Positions 12,473-24,700 of a stretch of DNA of 64,000 bases are shown here, piece after piece. The notes under the pieces are model-generated. The model saw only the letters and a list, made by a program, of their open reading frames with translations, did not search any database and was not told the origin of the DNA. Position numbers and translations under genes: made by a program. This DNA is from Hirudinaria manillensis (Eukaryota; Annelida; Clitellata; Hirudinida; Hirudinidae): positions 8,328,244-8,392,243 of the forward strand of contig CM067526.1 in assembly GCA_034509925.1 (NCBI GenBank). The letters are read 5' to 3'. The number at the start of each line of letters is the position of its first letter. Within the stretch, counting starts at the first letter, position 1.

Positions 12473-13306
12473 TGATATTCAATTAAGTGTCTTAATTATC
12501 AAAAATTGAATTTGTTTGACTTGAAAACTGGTTCCTCTCTCAAGCTACTTTATAAATATATTCTAAACTAGTCTTTTGTGTCCTTTTAATTCCCTTCAAC
12601 AAATTTGTTGAGACCATCCTGAGATCAAGCGTATTTTTACATGATATATTTGTGGCACTTATATGAAACCTGCATAAAAACACTCCTCCAATCGAGCACT
12701 ATGTTATGTCAAAATTTCAAAGCAATTGGTTGAGTACTTTCAGAGAACGTTTACATGATACAAACACACATTGCATTTTTATTTATATAGATTTATATCA
12801 TATTATATATGAAGGATTTTAGGAGGATGTCTACATGGCTCAAGTGAAGCATAAAAGTCTGTTGGGAGTTTAATTCACCTTTATTAATTTTTAAGAATTG
12901 CGATGGCACAAAACTTCCGGGTCCCTCTGGAATGGAGCCTAGTCATATGGAATCGAGCTTTTAGACTGACCGAGTCTGAGAAGCTTCCGATTTGCGCGAA
13001 TTCTTTCACTTAGATGCTGTTTCAAGTGTAAATGTTAAAAGATAATGCATTCGGCTGACGGTGGGAGGTATCATTTAATGGTTGTTTAAACCATCTTTTG
13101 GGGGTCGCACTGTATTGAGCTGACCTGCAGACTTGCTAACGGCGAAGCAACACTTCCTAATGAATGGAGTTCAAGAAATGCGAAAGTCTAGTAAATTATT
13201 TTGTAGAGGAAGAATTTAATGGAAAAGATATTATAAGGTCGTAGCTTACATAAGTTGTTGGTAGGAAATGTTCTATAAAATTTGGCAAAGACCTCAGCAT
13301 CCGGTT
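12473..13306. other. Intergenic between STIL and the ankyrin gene
   Basis: STIL ends at 12472 and the ankyrin-repeat gene ends at 13307 on the other strand, so the two genes converge. Apart from the interspersed-repeat-like segment listed separately I see no coding exon. Confidence 0.6.
12599..12805 (+). repeat. Possible interspersed-repeat tail (non-LTR/SINE-like)
   Basis: The stretch has the form AAATTTCAAAGCAATTGG, TTGAGTACTTTCAGAGAA, ACACACATTGCATTTTTAT, TATATAGATTTATAT. This resembles the 3' ends of RTE-like non-LTR elements and their SINEs in many invertebrates. No reverse transcriptase is present here. The call rests on pattern memory only. Confidence 0.35.
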
Positions 13307-15154
13307 TCATTTTAAGGTATTTCCTTTGCTTGTTTCCTTATTTACAGTACTATTTTTACAAGAAGTCTTCAAAGCCATTTTCATCCAGTCGCTGGGTTTG
13401 GGATAAGCTTCTGAAAATTTATTGTAATCGGCTTTAAGATAGGGGAATGGAAGGCAGCAGGTCTTAGATTTCTTTTGTCTTGGTTCAAAGAAGTGTCTCT
13501 TAAACATGGCTTTCGGGCAGCGATGTCTCATCGGAAACGATTCCACAGTGTTAACTTTCAGTTTGCAGTACTCTCTGCAATAAACAGCAAACATCTTACA
13601 TTCAAGAGGATTTGCACCAGGAATCATGGGCATTTTGAGAGCTTCACGAGTGAATAAGCCGTTTTCGAAAACTTCTTTGATTACACGGCTGCATTTCTTC
13701 GAATAAGGAGTTTTCTCGGATTTTGGTAAAATCAGTTCCATTATCACAGTGACTATTAATTTCCTGGTGGCTCTTAGGTTTTTAGTTAGTGGTTTGCGAC
13801 CAACATTTGTGATAGTCTTTCCAGATGTCCTGAAACTAGTCGTAGCCAAGTCTTTGATACACTTGGTTTGTAGAGCCCAAATTGCTGGGGCTTGGATACG
13901 GGGTCGGGAATATATCGTCTTTGAAATTACAAGTGAATCATCTCCGATAACTTTTTCATTTTCATTTTCTTCTTCTTCGTCTTCCTCCTCGTCCTCCTCT
14001 TCCTCCTCTTCTTTCTCTTCTTCCACTTGTTCGCCAACGCATTTCACATCGAAATCCTCTAAAATGAATTCTCGGCAGACAGACTTGGGATCTTTAAACG
14101 ATTCTTCTTCTTGCTCTGAATTTTCTTCAATCTCTTCCGCAATTTCATTTTCTTCCCTTTCTATTGATTTCGATACGCTCGGTTTGACCATTTCTGCTGT
14201 TTTCGACAAAGACTCTGGCAAGTTTTCTGTCTCCATCTTGTCATCCTTCAGCGTTTCGGGAACTGATTTTGCTTTGAGAAATTTCTGATGATATAAGGGG
14301 GCATTTAAGTAGTCCCAGTGTTTCAAATCGAGCGAAAAATGCATCGCATATTTTGTCATTTTGCTCCTATCAGCCTCGTTACTAATGTGCGACATGTCAA
14401 ATGATTCGGAGCTTAAACCAATTGCAAGAGAAGTGTTGCGCAACTTAGCTCGCTGGGAGTCGCTAGGTTTGTATTTATCCATGAAATCTGTATCGAAGGT
14501 TTCATACCGAACCCCGAGAGCACAACAACCAACTTTTTTCTCCTCAATTTCCCTATAGTTTGCTTCGTAATTTGGGTCTGTCATAAGTCTGGTAAGATGT
14601 AAGTCTTTTTTTGTCGGGTACTTAACTTCACCAATGAGATCTCGAAGAATAATGTAACTCCCTGGTTTCCTATAGATTTTGGCAATGGTTAGCGGTGTTT
14701 TGCCAGCCGCATTCTCTGTCATCCACCCAGACGGACTTATGCCTAAATTGATATCATGTCTAATCAAATTTTCAACAATGCATGGATTTCCACTCATAGC
14801 GGCGTAATGAACAGGTCTATTGAAAAGCAAGTCGAGGCATTGAATGTTGAATCCAGAATAACCAAGAAGCACTTCGGACAAACCCTGGCGACCAAACAAG
14901 CAGGCATAGTGCAGTGCTGTTAAACCTCTAAAGTCTTGCTGATCCAATAGCACTCGATGCGTTGAGAGTAAATTTCTTGCAATTTTCACTCCCCATTTCT
15001 CGTCCTCTATGAGAGCACAAAGCATCAGAGGAGTTTGTCCGAGAGAGTTCTTTACATTTACCCCATAATCTAGTAGGATTAAGAGCTGAACCTGATTGAA
15101 CATTCCCTTGCTTATTGCATCCGTAATGCTCTTTTCTAGTTTAGGACGAGGCAT
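13307..15154 (-). CDS. Intronless ankyrin-repeat protein, 615 aa
   Basis: A single uninterrupted frame runs from MPRPKLEKSI to a stop at 13307. Ankyrin repeats fill about residues 20-170, with typical cores GQTPLMLCAL, GLTALHYACLFGRQG, NRPVHYAAMSGN and GKTPLTIAK. After the repeats come a basic linker, a long Glu/Asp-rich stretch (about residues 380-400, up to nine consecutive Glu/Asp) and a Lys/Arg/Cys-rich C-terminus. No catalytic domain, signal peptide or membrane segment is seen. Every other large gene here except the one at 50749 is split by introns, so this could be a retrocopy or a simple lineage-specific gene. I do not recognise the orthologue; ankyrin repeats indicate protein binding only. 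Confidence 0.82.
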   Translation of the reverse strand: MPRPKLEKSITDAISKGMFNQVQLLILLDYGVNVKNSLGQTPLMLCALIEDEKWGVKIARNLLSTHRVLLDQQDFRGLTALHYACLFGRQGLSEVLLGYSGFNIQCLDLLFNRPVHYAAMSGNPCIVENLIRHDINLGISPSGWMTENAAGKTPLTIAKIYRKPGSYIILRDLIGEVKYPTKKDLHLTRLMTDPNYEANYREIEEKKVGCCALGVRYETFDTDFMDKYKPSDSQRAKLRNTSLAIGLSSESFDMSHISNEADRSKMTKYAMHFSLDLKHWDYLNAPLYHQKFLKAKSVPETLKDDKMETENLPESLSKTAEMVKPSVSKSIEREENEIAEEIEENSEQEEESFKDPKSVCREFILEDFDVKCVGEQVEEEKEEEEEEDEEEDEEEENENEKVIGDDSLVISKTIYSRPRIQAPAIWALQTKCIKDLATTSFRTSGKTITNVGRKPLTKNLRATRKLIVTVIMELILPKSEKTPYSKKCSRVIKEVFENGLFTREALKMPMIPGANPLECKMFAVYCREYCKLKVNTVESFPMRHRCPKAMFKRHFFEPRQKKSKTCCLPFPYLKADYNKFSEAYPKPSDWMKMALKTSCKNSTVNKETSKGNTLK

Positions 15155-16010
15155 ATCGTTACATAGAATTCACTGCACAAAGTTTATTCGACGATAATGT
15201 TTGCAACGATCCATGTCGTGAAGATAATATTTATAAACTTTGAGCTTCATATGACGTACGCAGTGCTTTTTTCTGGAGAAAAACATTCCGGAGCGCTGCA
15301 TAATGCATGTTTTGTCATGTTTCTTAGCACAAATTCGAAAAATCTAACATCAATGTCATTGAATTTTCTATATTGTCAAAGTTTTTTTTGACAATTAAAA
15401 GGTAAAAAAAAATTTAAAATGCTAATAGCACTGCTTTTCATTTATCTGTCTTATCTTCTCAGTGCATACGAGTAAGATCCAAAAACATTAGATTTTACAG
15501 ATAAAGCAATTTTATCCATACATGCATTATTATATCCCATTATAGTTCAAACCCAGACCAATGAGAGTAATTATATTTTATTTATGTGTATTCAGAGCGT
15601 AATCAGAGATGAAGCTTTGGATTTGCATTTAATTCAGATTCTTAATTTAATTGTTTGACATATACAAATGCATTCGAAAATAAAATGTAGTTAGCTTTTT
15701 TTGTTGAGTTTTTAATTTTTAAGTATTTATTCGAATATTATTTCACTAAATTATACATATTACTTTTGATATTAGATCCACATAACCATTTTGTAAAAAA
15801 AATGTTTGTTGAAGGTAGAATACATATTATTGAAGTATGTAAATAATTAACTTCTTAAAGTGTTACAAAATTGTGTAATACAACAAATATGGATAACGCC
15901 TTTCAGAGAGTGGCGCTGGCTTCCAAAGTTTTCGATTATAATTCATGAGAAAAATCGGGCATTTGAGACTAATTGTGTAAAGGTTTAAACGTAAAACACA
16001 AAGGAAAAAA
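15155..16010. other. Intergenic, AT-rich
   Basis: This holds the upstream region of the ankyrin gene and the 3' flank of the acetylcholine receptor gene, both on the reverse strand. No coding exon or repeat stands out beyond general AT-richness. Confidence 0.6.
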
Positions 16011-19000
16011 TTAAATCCCATCTGGAATAGGCTGTTTGCCATCGTACAATGTTGGCGCATTCAGCAGTATGGCAATTCCACCAAGAAAACAAACCAACAG
16101 ATATAAAATCAAAAGAATTCGATCCACAACTCTAGACACGTACATCCAATCATCCTTGACCTGTTTAAACAATATTGGTATGATTAAGACAAACTAGTCA
16201 TAGAAATATTGGTGACAGTGATTTGTAGTGTAGCTCATGAAACAGTGCATCCTCGATAAAAAGATGTGAGGTATGAATTAAGAAGTATTGGTCTAATATT
16301 AAATTAGCATCTATAAATTCATGTCCTAGGCATTCGAGGGATTTGAGTGATCAATTGCCTGAGTGTGGCTATGTCAAAGTTTTTGGTATTTTCTGTTGAA
16401 AAATCCAACATACCCTTCGACTCTCGTTCTCAGATTTCATGTGGCTGGCTACAAAAGCAAGCCCATCAATGGCTTTGTGGACATTGGGTGGATACCTCTG
16501 CATTTGGCGCCTGGCACACGCCTCACAGATCTTGCTCATGTCGAAGCCCGATAGCATTTCTTGTGGTTCATTCTTGTACATATCTCTGTCATTGGAAAAT
16601 GTTTGTTGCACATTCAGCAAGCAAGACAATTTTAAAGATCTTATTAATTTTTAACATTTCTTCACAAGAAACATAACAATGCTTATACACAATGGCGGAT
16701 CTAAAAACAGCTTGTCAGGAGGTCCTATTGGTCGAAGAGTAGTATGTTAGTTGCACCCCAAGAGTTAAAGGAATGCTAAATATCACATTTTAATAGTAAA
16801 TCCGCCGCTCCCCAGTCATAAAAATTACCAGACATTTCATCTTCCTGGATCAAGGGCTCCGTCCGCACTATCCGATGGTGCTAACAAAGGTTAAGTAAAG
16901 CTTAAAAAGTCGAAAACCTTAGATTATCTAAATTGGCATGAGGAGGCTTGAATTCTTTTTTGTAAGGATTTCCAAATGGTAGCAACTCGCTGTGTGCCAT
17001 GGAGAAATCGACTCGTGTTTCTTCATCGATGTGACACTCAGGTGGTCTTTCTATGAAGAGAAATCTCGGTAGTGTGTCAATGAAGACCTTTTTCACCCAT
17101 CCTAACATCTTGCAGTTTCCCGAAGACCTGAAAACGTTGATCGATTGATATGACCATTCAAGTTCAGGCATCAGATACGAGCAAGTACTAATAATAATAA
17201 TAATTCGGTTGATTAGAGTGGCGTATGTCCGGTGGACTTCAAGTCCATCTACATAGCAAGCATTAATGACATTTCCGTGAGTACGATGTATTAGCAACGT
17301 GAATTTAATAACGAAGTAACTTATTTATGAATTCAATATGTAAGAATATCTTTATTTCATTAAATTTAATTAAAACCTTTAAAATATTTTTCATGTACCT
17401 GCCATATACAAATTGAAAACATTTTTTTTTTCAAGTTGAATAGAACAAACTTGCCTATGGTTTATGTTGAGGACAATAACCGAACCAATGGCCGATATTG
17501 AGACGAGAATGCAAGTTAAGAGGAGATATTTTCCAATCATGGGAATGACAATCGAAGTACCGGGAACCAATTCCATGAGTAGGAGTTGGAAAATACTGAG
17601 AGACAGCATAATGGAGATGCAAACGCTGATCTTTTCTCCGCAGTCACACGGCAGATAGAAAGCAAGAAAAGTAAGCATGTTGATGGATACGCAAGGGATG
17701 ATGAGGTTGATGATAAGGTAAAGCGTTTTGCGTCTCAAAGTGATGAAGAAAGTGATATCTGGATAAGGTTCGTCGCCACAGCAAGGATAAGTTACGATGT
17801 GTTTGCGTGCCGAAACGTTCATCAAATCCCACTCGACGCTCTTGTAATACTCGTTCAACTGGATTGCTGGATCTATGAGGTCAGTCTCGTTGCCTTTATT
17901 CCACTTGTGTCTCAGATCCACCTGATGAAAGGATTTGTTTTGAGTGTTGAAATAAGTTTCAATTCATTCCTTTTAAATTTCAATCTTCATTACATAACAT
18001 AAATCTTCTCCTATTCCAAACGTCAATACGATAGGGTGGCTCACATTTGACAAAATAATTTCTTCTAATGTATAAGCTCTGAACGTCCCACGTGGTTCCA
18101 TTTTATCCAAAAAAATTATTTGCAAAGTTTGATAAACAAATATTAATTTTTAGAGGTAGCTCAACAAGTTCCAAGTTCTTGCGTATGAGAGTGTTGGGAG
18201 CGTGTTTGAATTGGTTCATAATCGTTGTAAATTTCATAATCAGTACTAATTCAGTGATAAAAATAATTCTCAGTCATCCAAAAAGTAAAATATCTATAAT
18301 ATACATGTTCAGATACCTTAACAATTTTCCCAAGTTAATTAAGCTCTTAGGTAAATTTCATCGAGTTCGGAATGGTTGCCGATTTTGTCAGATAATATGC
18401 AATCCACAATCGAATGATCTTCGCTCTTGGTTCGATCAGATTTTGTGGCACCCTCTAGTACTGTGTAAAGAATCACTACTGCCATTGATTGTACGATTGC
18501 CCCCTGCAACCTCAAAGTCCCCTTTGCGACTCCTTTAACCAGGATCAGATATCAATCTGGCATATTCAGAAGGGAATATAGAATTTTGATTCTGTTGGAG
18601 ACAAAATCGGATAGTGTGTTCTGGTAAACCGGTAAAACCTGTGTCTGTTAGCTGTCTTTCGCGTATCTGGAGAATATCATTGTCAGGATCTGTTGGATGA
18701 TTTGGCTTAGATCATTCCTTGTTGCTTTTTAAGCAAAAGAAACCAGACCTAAATGCTATAAATGTCCTTTATCCTGCATGCATTGGTCCAGGTGTTCGAA
18801 ATTTCTTCCAATTCGGTGGTAAGTCCGCAGTCCAGAGAGGGTACCTGGATAAGCGACTGGCGAAAGACAGCTGACAGGCACAACATCTATCAGTTTACCT
18901 GAAGACGCTTCACGATTATTTCTCAAGCAAAAATATAAGTCGTAATAATTTGCGCTACTCACGATAATACATTGTTCAGTTTTACTTAAATGTGGCCTTA

Positions 19001-20409
19001 ATTATTTTTGTACGTCTTGGAACTTATTTGGAGGTTCAGAGAATAAAATTTTAAAACTTCGAAAGTTTGGGCCTAATGAATTAAACGAAAATACGAAAAT
19101 GATTTAATGTGAAGATAAATGATTTATCTAATTAAAGTGTTGAGCTTAAATAAATAAAAAAAAACAACATGAATACATACAAGGGCACCAGAATACGTCC
19201 AAGCTCCAAACTTCATCTTACAAGTTTGTTCGTCGAATGGAAAATACTTGACATCGATTTCACACTGGCTCTTGTAAATGGCTGGCGGTTCCCATTTAAC
19301 GCTTCCATTGAAAGATATGGTGACTTTCGTTAGTAAGGTGATGATGTAATCTCCATCAGCGCTGTTGTGTTTGTTAATCAAACATCAGACCCAAACGTGG
19401 TAAGTATTCATGTAACGATAACGAGTGTAGGAGTAATTAACAGTACTCACTTGTTGTAGAGGACCAAATCGGGTATCCAAATGGATTCGGCAGGAACGTA
19501 CAGCATGTTCACTCCTCCGTATTCCACAGGGTCCCACTTCAAGCTATTATCAGTCCATTCCTTGTATATAATATAAAAAAACGCACCATAAATTATTTGA
19601 AAAAAAAACTTTAATTTCATTCGATGGAAATACATATTTATTATTGACTGAAACTTACTTGGTTTAACCAGACATTTGTCGTAATGATTTCATTCTTCTC
19701 ATCCTATTCAGTGTAATAACACGTAATTATTCTATAATAATAATAATTTATTTTTCCGGGCCAAGACAAACTAAAAGTATCAATCCACAAAAACCCAAGC
19801 ATCTGAAGTAATTATAATAATAATGATATCAATAATATCAATAGTAATGTTTATATAAATAAGTATTTATTAAAACATTGAATTCATAATTTTATATATT
19901 TAAAGCATCAATTTCAAATGAATGTTACAATTGCGTAATGATATGGCATAAATATTATGATCGTCGTAATTTTTGACACCAACCTCATCATCGCCACCAT
20001 TATCGTTATCATCATCATGTATATTAACAGAGAAAGAAGGAAGACTGCTTACCACATCTATTATCTGCGACAGTTTCAAACTGATGAGAATGAGAAGACT
20101 GCTCGAAGTGTTAGGAGCAGGTCTGATGAGCCTATTGTATTTGTTCTTGCGCAAGAGGTCATCATACAACCTCCTTGCGTCAGGATTTGAAGCCACTTGA
20201 AATGTCCAAAGAAACAAAAGCACTAAACTCACTGACCGAAGGAAGGCACTACAATTGGCCAAAGAGGTTCTTTTTAGGACTGTCAGGCTTCTCATATTCC
20301 CAGGAATTTTAGGAGAGATGGCAGCGTAAATGTTTTGCGAGCCTTTTTCTGCTTCGATGCTGTTCTGCTGCAATGAGTTTCGAGTTACCTTTACGTCGCA
20401 AAACAACAT
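16011..20409 (-). CDS. Nicotinic acetylcholine receptor, alpha-type subunit
   Basis: Pentameric ligand-gated cation channel subunit at the plasma membrane. Eight phase-consistent exons: 20409-20053, 19703-19659, 19560-19451, 19361-19181, 17921-17455, 17127-16918, 16585-16414, 16160-16011, giving 563 residues. Visible marks: a hydrophobic signal segment ([16 protein letters not shown]), [15 protein letters not shown], a 13-residue Cys-loop ([15 protein letters not shown]), adjacent cysteines YPCC before PYPDITFFI (the alpha-subunit C-loop), TM1-TM3 in exon 5 and TM4 in the last exon ([18 protein letters not shown]). M2 keeps EK at -1'/0', Leu 9' and Glu 20', as expected for a cation channel. 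The 3' boundary of exon 5 is AG|GCAAGT, a GC donor. The first Met gives ~38 residues before an internal Met (MRSLTVLK) that better suits a signal peptide. Confidence 0.92.
18630..18900. repeat. Imperfect inverted repeat inside an nAChR intron
   Basis: AGCTGTCTTTCGC at 18650-18662 recurs inverted as GCGAAAGACAGCT at 18860-18872. Looser similarity flanks each copy (GGTAAACC near 18624 against the inverted TTTACC near 18894). It lies in the 1.26-kb intron between exons 4 and 5. It may be two opposed copies of a small dispersed repeat, or a hairpin-forming element. Confidence 0.5.
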
Positions 20410-21773
20410 TTAATAATTTAATCGTACACTACATATTCTATGGTCTGATCTCCAGCTTTTAATAAATAAAGAAGTTTCTGGCACGAGTGATTATTAGTTT
20501 CAATGGCAGTTTTCTCTGTTAGTAGGTGGTCGAGTAAATATTAATTCGTCTTTTACTTTAGTTACAGATCAATAAATATGATCATATCGTGCAGTGTCAC
20601 TTAAATAGTAATAAAATTAGAAAACACAAGTGTTAAAAGTTGTATGTACAATTTAAATAGTTTATTAAATTTATCATCAAGCCTAGTACGTACACAGCCT
20701 CAATGTGTAAATTAATATTTAAAAAAAATATTTTCAACATTGTATCGTGGACTTTATCGATAATCGCTTTATTTTTTGTTTTTCCATAAAATTTCAGATT
20801 TGAGCAGTTTAAATTTCCATAAAATCATAATAGAAAAATTTACACTTGAACTTTGTTTAATTACAAGAAATCAGACTCGATCTGTTCAATTTCCCAATCG
20901 ATTAAAAAAATATGCACGTGTACACCTTAAAAAATAGTAAACGTTGCAATTTGACCTATTTTATTGCGTGGGCGCCAATGACATCAAGTAGCATTTGAAA
21001 GAGGCGTGTCTTTGTGGCCAGATAAAATCAAAATGGCTTTAAATGTAAAAAAAAAACCCATGGATCCTGAAGCAAAACTAATGTTGAAGGAATTTAAAAA
21101 AGCGAACTAATGTTACAGTCGAATTGAATTCATTAAAATTGAACCTGAATTTAAAATAATCTGGGTATGTAGAATGACCTTTTGAGTCATCCATAAAAAA
21201 AAAGATTCATGCTCGTTACTAGGCTTTGCATTAAAAGAGGCATCGTCGCAGATTAAACAACAACTAAAGTACATGCTCAATTAAGAAGCAATGTTATTTA
21301 TTATTAACAATTATGAACAAATCTGTCATGCTTGAACATAATCGACTTTCTTGCCCTAACACGTTCCCCGCTTATCAACGTAATTCCTGACCCAGCATTA
21401 ACCAAGGTGCAAGTTATGCAAGCTAATGAATGCTACATGTTGTGGGATTTACTTGATTCATATTACCGATTATTACGACATGACTCACTGAGTGAAAGCC
21501 TAAGCAATATTTTTATTTACTAAATTATCGACTCTTGACAGCTTGATTTCAACCTAATTTGGCGATATAAGGCTTGATTTGATAGGTGTGCTCCAGATGT
21601 AGGCCGTTTCACATATAATAAGTAAACAGTCCTTCTCACGTTGTTTACTTGACGATGCTTGTTTAGTTTGGAACTTATTCTCCACGAAAATGCTGAATAT
21701 GAATAAGTGAAATATTAATTGACAGTTCTGTTGAAATAACGTGCAGTTTAAAATCTAAACTTGAATTTCAAGC
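20410..21773. other. Divergent intergenic region between nAChR and CDC14
   Basis: The two genes point away from each other here, so both promoters should lie in these 1.36 kb. The sequence is AT-rich and contains no supportable coding exon. A short Met-initiated ORF at 21332-21523 has no recognisable features. Confidence 0.55.
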
Positions 21774-24700
21774 ATGGGTGATGATAAACATGATGTTATT
21801 GGAAGTGCATCAGAAATCATCAAAGGTAAAATATCCGATTTAGTATCAAGATTCGCTAGTTATATTTTTGTAAAGGCTGACTTAACATTATGGTTTCATT
21901 ACTTTCAACGCAGATACTCTTTATTTTGCTACATTGAGGATAAGACCAAAGTCTACCGAAAATTCACATTATTTTTGCATTGATGATGAACTAACATATG
22001 ATGGGTGGGTTTTGTATTCCATGCAGCTGAGCAATTTTTGTAAATGTATTTTGCCTTGTCCTGGCCTTATTATGTTTCATCATAATTAGAATTAACAAAT
22101 GTTATTCAGGTTTTTTCACGATTTTGGTCCCTTAAACATTGCCAAATTATATCGATATTGCTGCAAGCTTGACAGAAAACTTAAGGTTTGATGGATTTTA
22201 AATTAAACACTTTTATGATGCTTAAGCAAATTCACTTAAAAAACCAATTCTTCACTGATGAAGATTATTTCAAAGTTATGAGTTGTGTAATTATATTGCT
22301 GATCAATAATTATTGTCTTAAGAAGTTATTATTTTACAGGAGTACTTAGGAGTTTTACATTTCTGATAATGTTTCTATTACTCTACCATTGAGATCAATG
22401 TCTTTATAAGCAATTGTTGTTTATATAAAGTAATTAGTAATTCTTTCAGCTTATCAGTAATTTATCCAAAAAAAAATAATCATGCAATGTCATTATTTGT
22501 TGCAATTTAAGACTTTTGCACAGACGATGAAAAGAATCATCCACTACACGAGTTTCAATCCACAGAAGAGAATAAATGCTGCCTACCTAATTGGCTCTTA
22601 TGCTGTAAATATCCTTATAATGAATTGTGTTCAGTTTTTAAAAAATATTACAAATATATTTTTAACTTTAATTTTAATATTTCTAAAGAAGATATAATAA
22701 GTTTTGTGTAAAAAAAAATTAATTCATTAAAAGAACATTCTTAATTGCTGTGCCTAATTAGTTTCCTAATATTTTCCATTTATTTTATATTTAAAGCATT
22801 ACTTACCTTTATTTTATCTCAAGATAATTTACTTGAAAAGAACACCAGGTGAAGTTTATAAATCTCTTGTGTCAGGATTCAATCCTCCCTTCACAAATTT
22901 TAGGTTCTGACATTTTTAAATAAATTTTGTGAAAACATATTTTATCAGAATCTAATCCTATTTGAATTGGAAAATCTTCAAAGAGTTTTGTATTAGATTT
23001 AAATCATTATGTAATTAATAATATGCTACAGTATAAAGTTTAGATTCAAATTTATCTTCTCAGAGATGCATCACAGGGTCCAGCCTTGTTTACAATCAGT
23101 CTCATGGATTGCTTCAATGGAATTTATAAGGTCAGGCTTTTTTCAACATTTTTACTTTTATTTGTGACAGCTTTTCATTAATTAAAAATTTAATGTTATT
23201 CAAATTCTGATTCAAAAAATGATGAATTAATAATCATTAAAATTCAATTTAAGTAATGTAATCATTTTTATCGATTTTATTGTTGGAAAAGCAATAAATA
23301 ATGCAAATGGTGACTTTTCAGCCACTCATTCATTTTTGCAAAAACATTGAATTTAAAATGATTTGTTTACAATTATTTTGTAATGTTTTCTTCTTATTTA
23401 AGGCATTATATCATGGCTTCCTCAACTTTGAGACTTTCAATGTTGAAGAATACGAACATTACGAGGTACAATTTGTTAGAATGCTTGGTTTTAACTGATA
23501 TATTTGACAAAATGATCTGTCATATTGTCTAATTTGGTTGATCTTTAATAGAAGGTATTCTGACATTCTATTTTAACTTTACATTATCTGTTCTAAATTT
23601 AGAAGGTAGAAAATGGGGACTTGTGCTGGGTTATCCCAAAGAAATTTATAGCATTCTGTGGTCCCCATGCTAGAGCCAAGCTTGAGAGATGTTAGTTTTT
23701 ATTTTCTCGTTTTCATTATTTAATAATAATTTCATATCTTATTAATATAATTATTTTTATTTAATATGCTGTTATTACCATGAAAATGATGATTATTTGG
23801 AACAGTATGTCATTGAGTTGCCATGAAATAATCTTGTTTTTCTCAACAATTCCCACCCCATGTTATGGTCAAATAATATCGTCATTTCAGATATGAATTA
23901 GTCAGCATTAGTCAGCATTTTGTGATTTTCACTTTATACTGAATTTCATTGATAACCTTTTGTTGAATTAGTTTATCAAAATTCAATTTGCATTTGCTAT
24001 ATTAATTATATATATTAATTTATAGAATTAGATCATCAAAAGTGATCTTTAAATGAGCATCAAATATCTTAAATCATCTTGCATTTCCCAGTTTTTAGTG
24101 TTACAGATTTTTTGCTGATTGCTATTTTGCTATCCATCTGTTATGATTTGAATTTTGAGTAATTACTTTGAACTTTTACATTCTACAATTTAATAATCTA
24201 ATATTGTGTTGTGTTTTGCAATGTTTGCAGTTAATAACGGCACTGTAGGCTAGCCGTCGTTGGAGCATTGATTTCAATCTACGAGTGCGCAATGTTGTTA
24301 TCACATGCTTGCATGCCAGATGGAACTTTTTATGTTATGTTTGTCATCTGTTATTTCAACAACATGCTTCCAGGTTATACGCAGCACACTCCTGAATTCT
24401 ACTTTTCCTATTTTCGAAAGAACAATGTGTCCGTAATCATCCGCCTCAACAAGAAGATGTACGACTCTCATCGCTTCACGGATGCGGGATTCCAGCACTT
24501 TGAACTTTTCTTTCTCGACGGCAGTTCTCCGAGCGACCAGATTCTCGATAAATTTCTGGATATTTGTGAAAGTGCACCTGGAGCGATTGCCATCCACTGC
24601 AAAGGTGAGAGTGAAATTTGAGGGATAATTGCATCTGTTACCAAGTCTGAGCCCAAATTCAATCTAAAACCAACAGCAATTGTAGAATAAATTGGCTGGT

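Noticed and set aside
13749-14288. Ser/Phe-rich forward ORF of 179 residues
   Set aside because: It is antisense to the acidic stretch of the ankyrin gene; poly-Glu read backwards gives poly-Ser/Phe.
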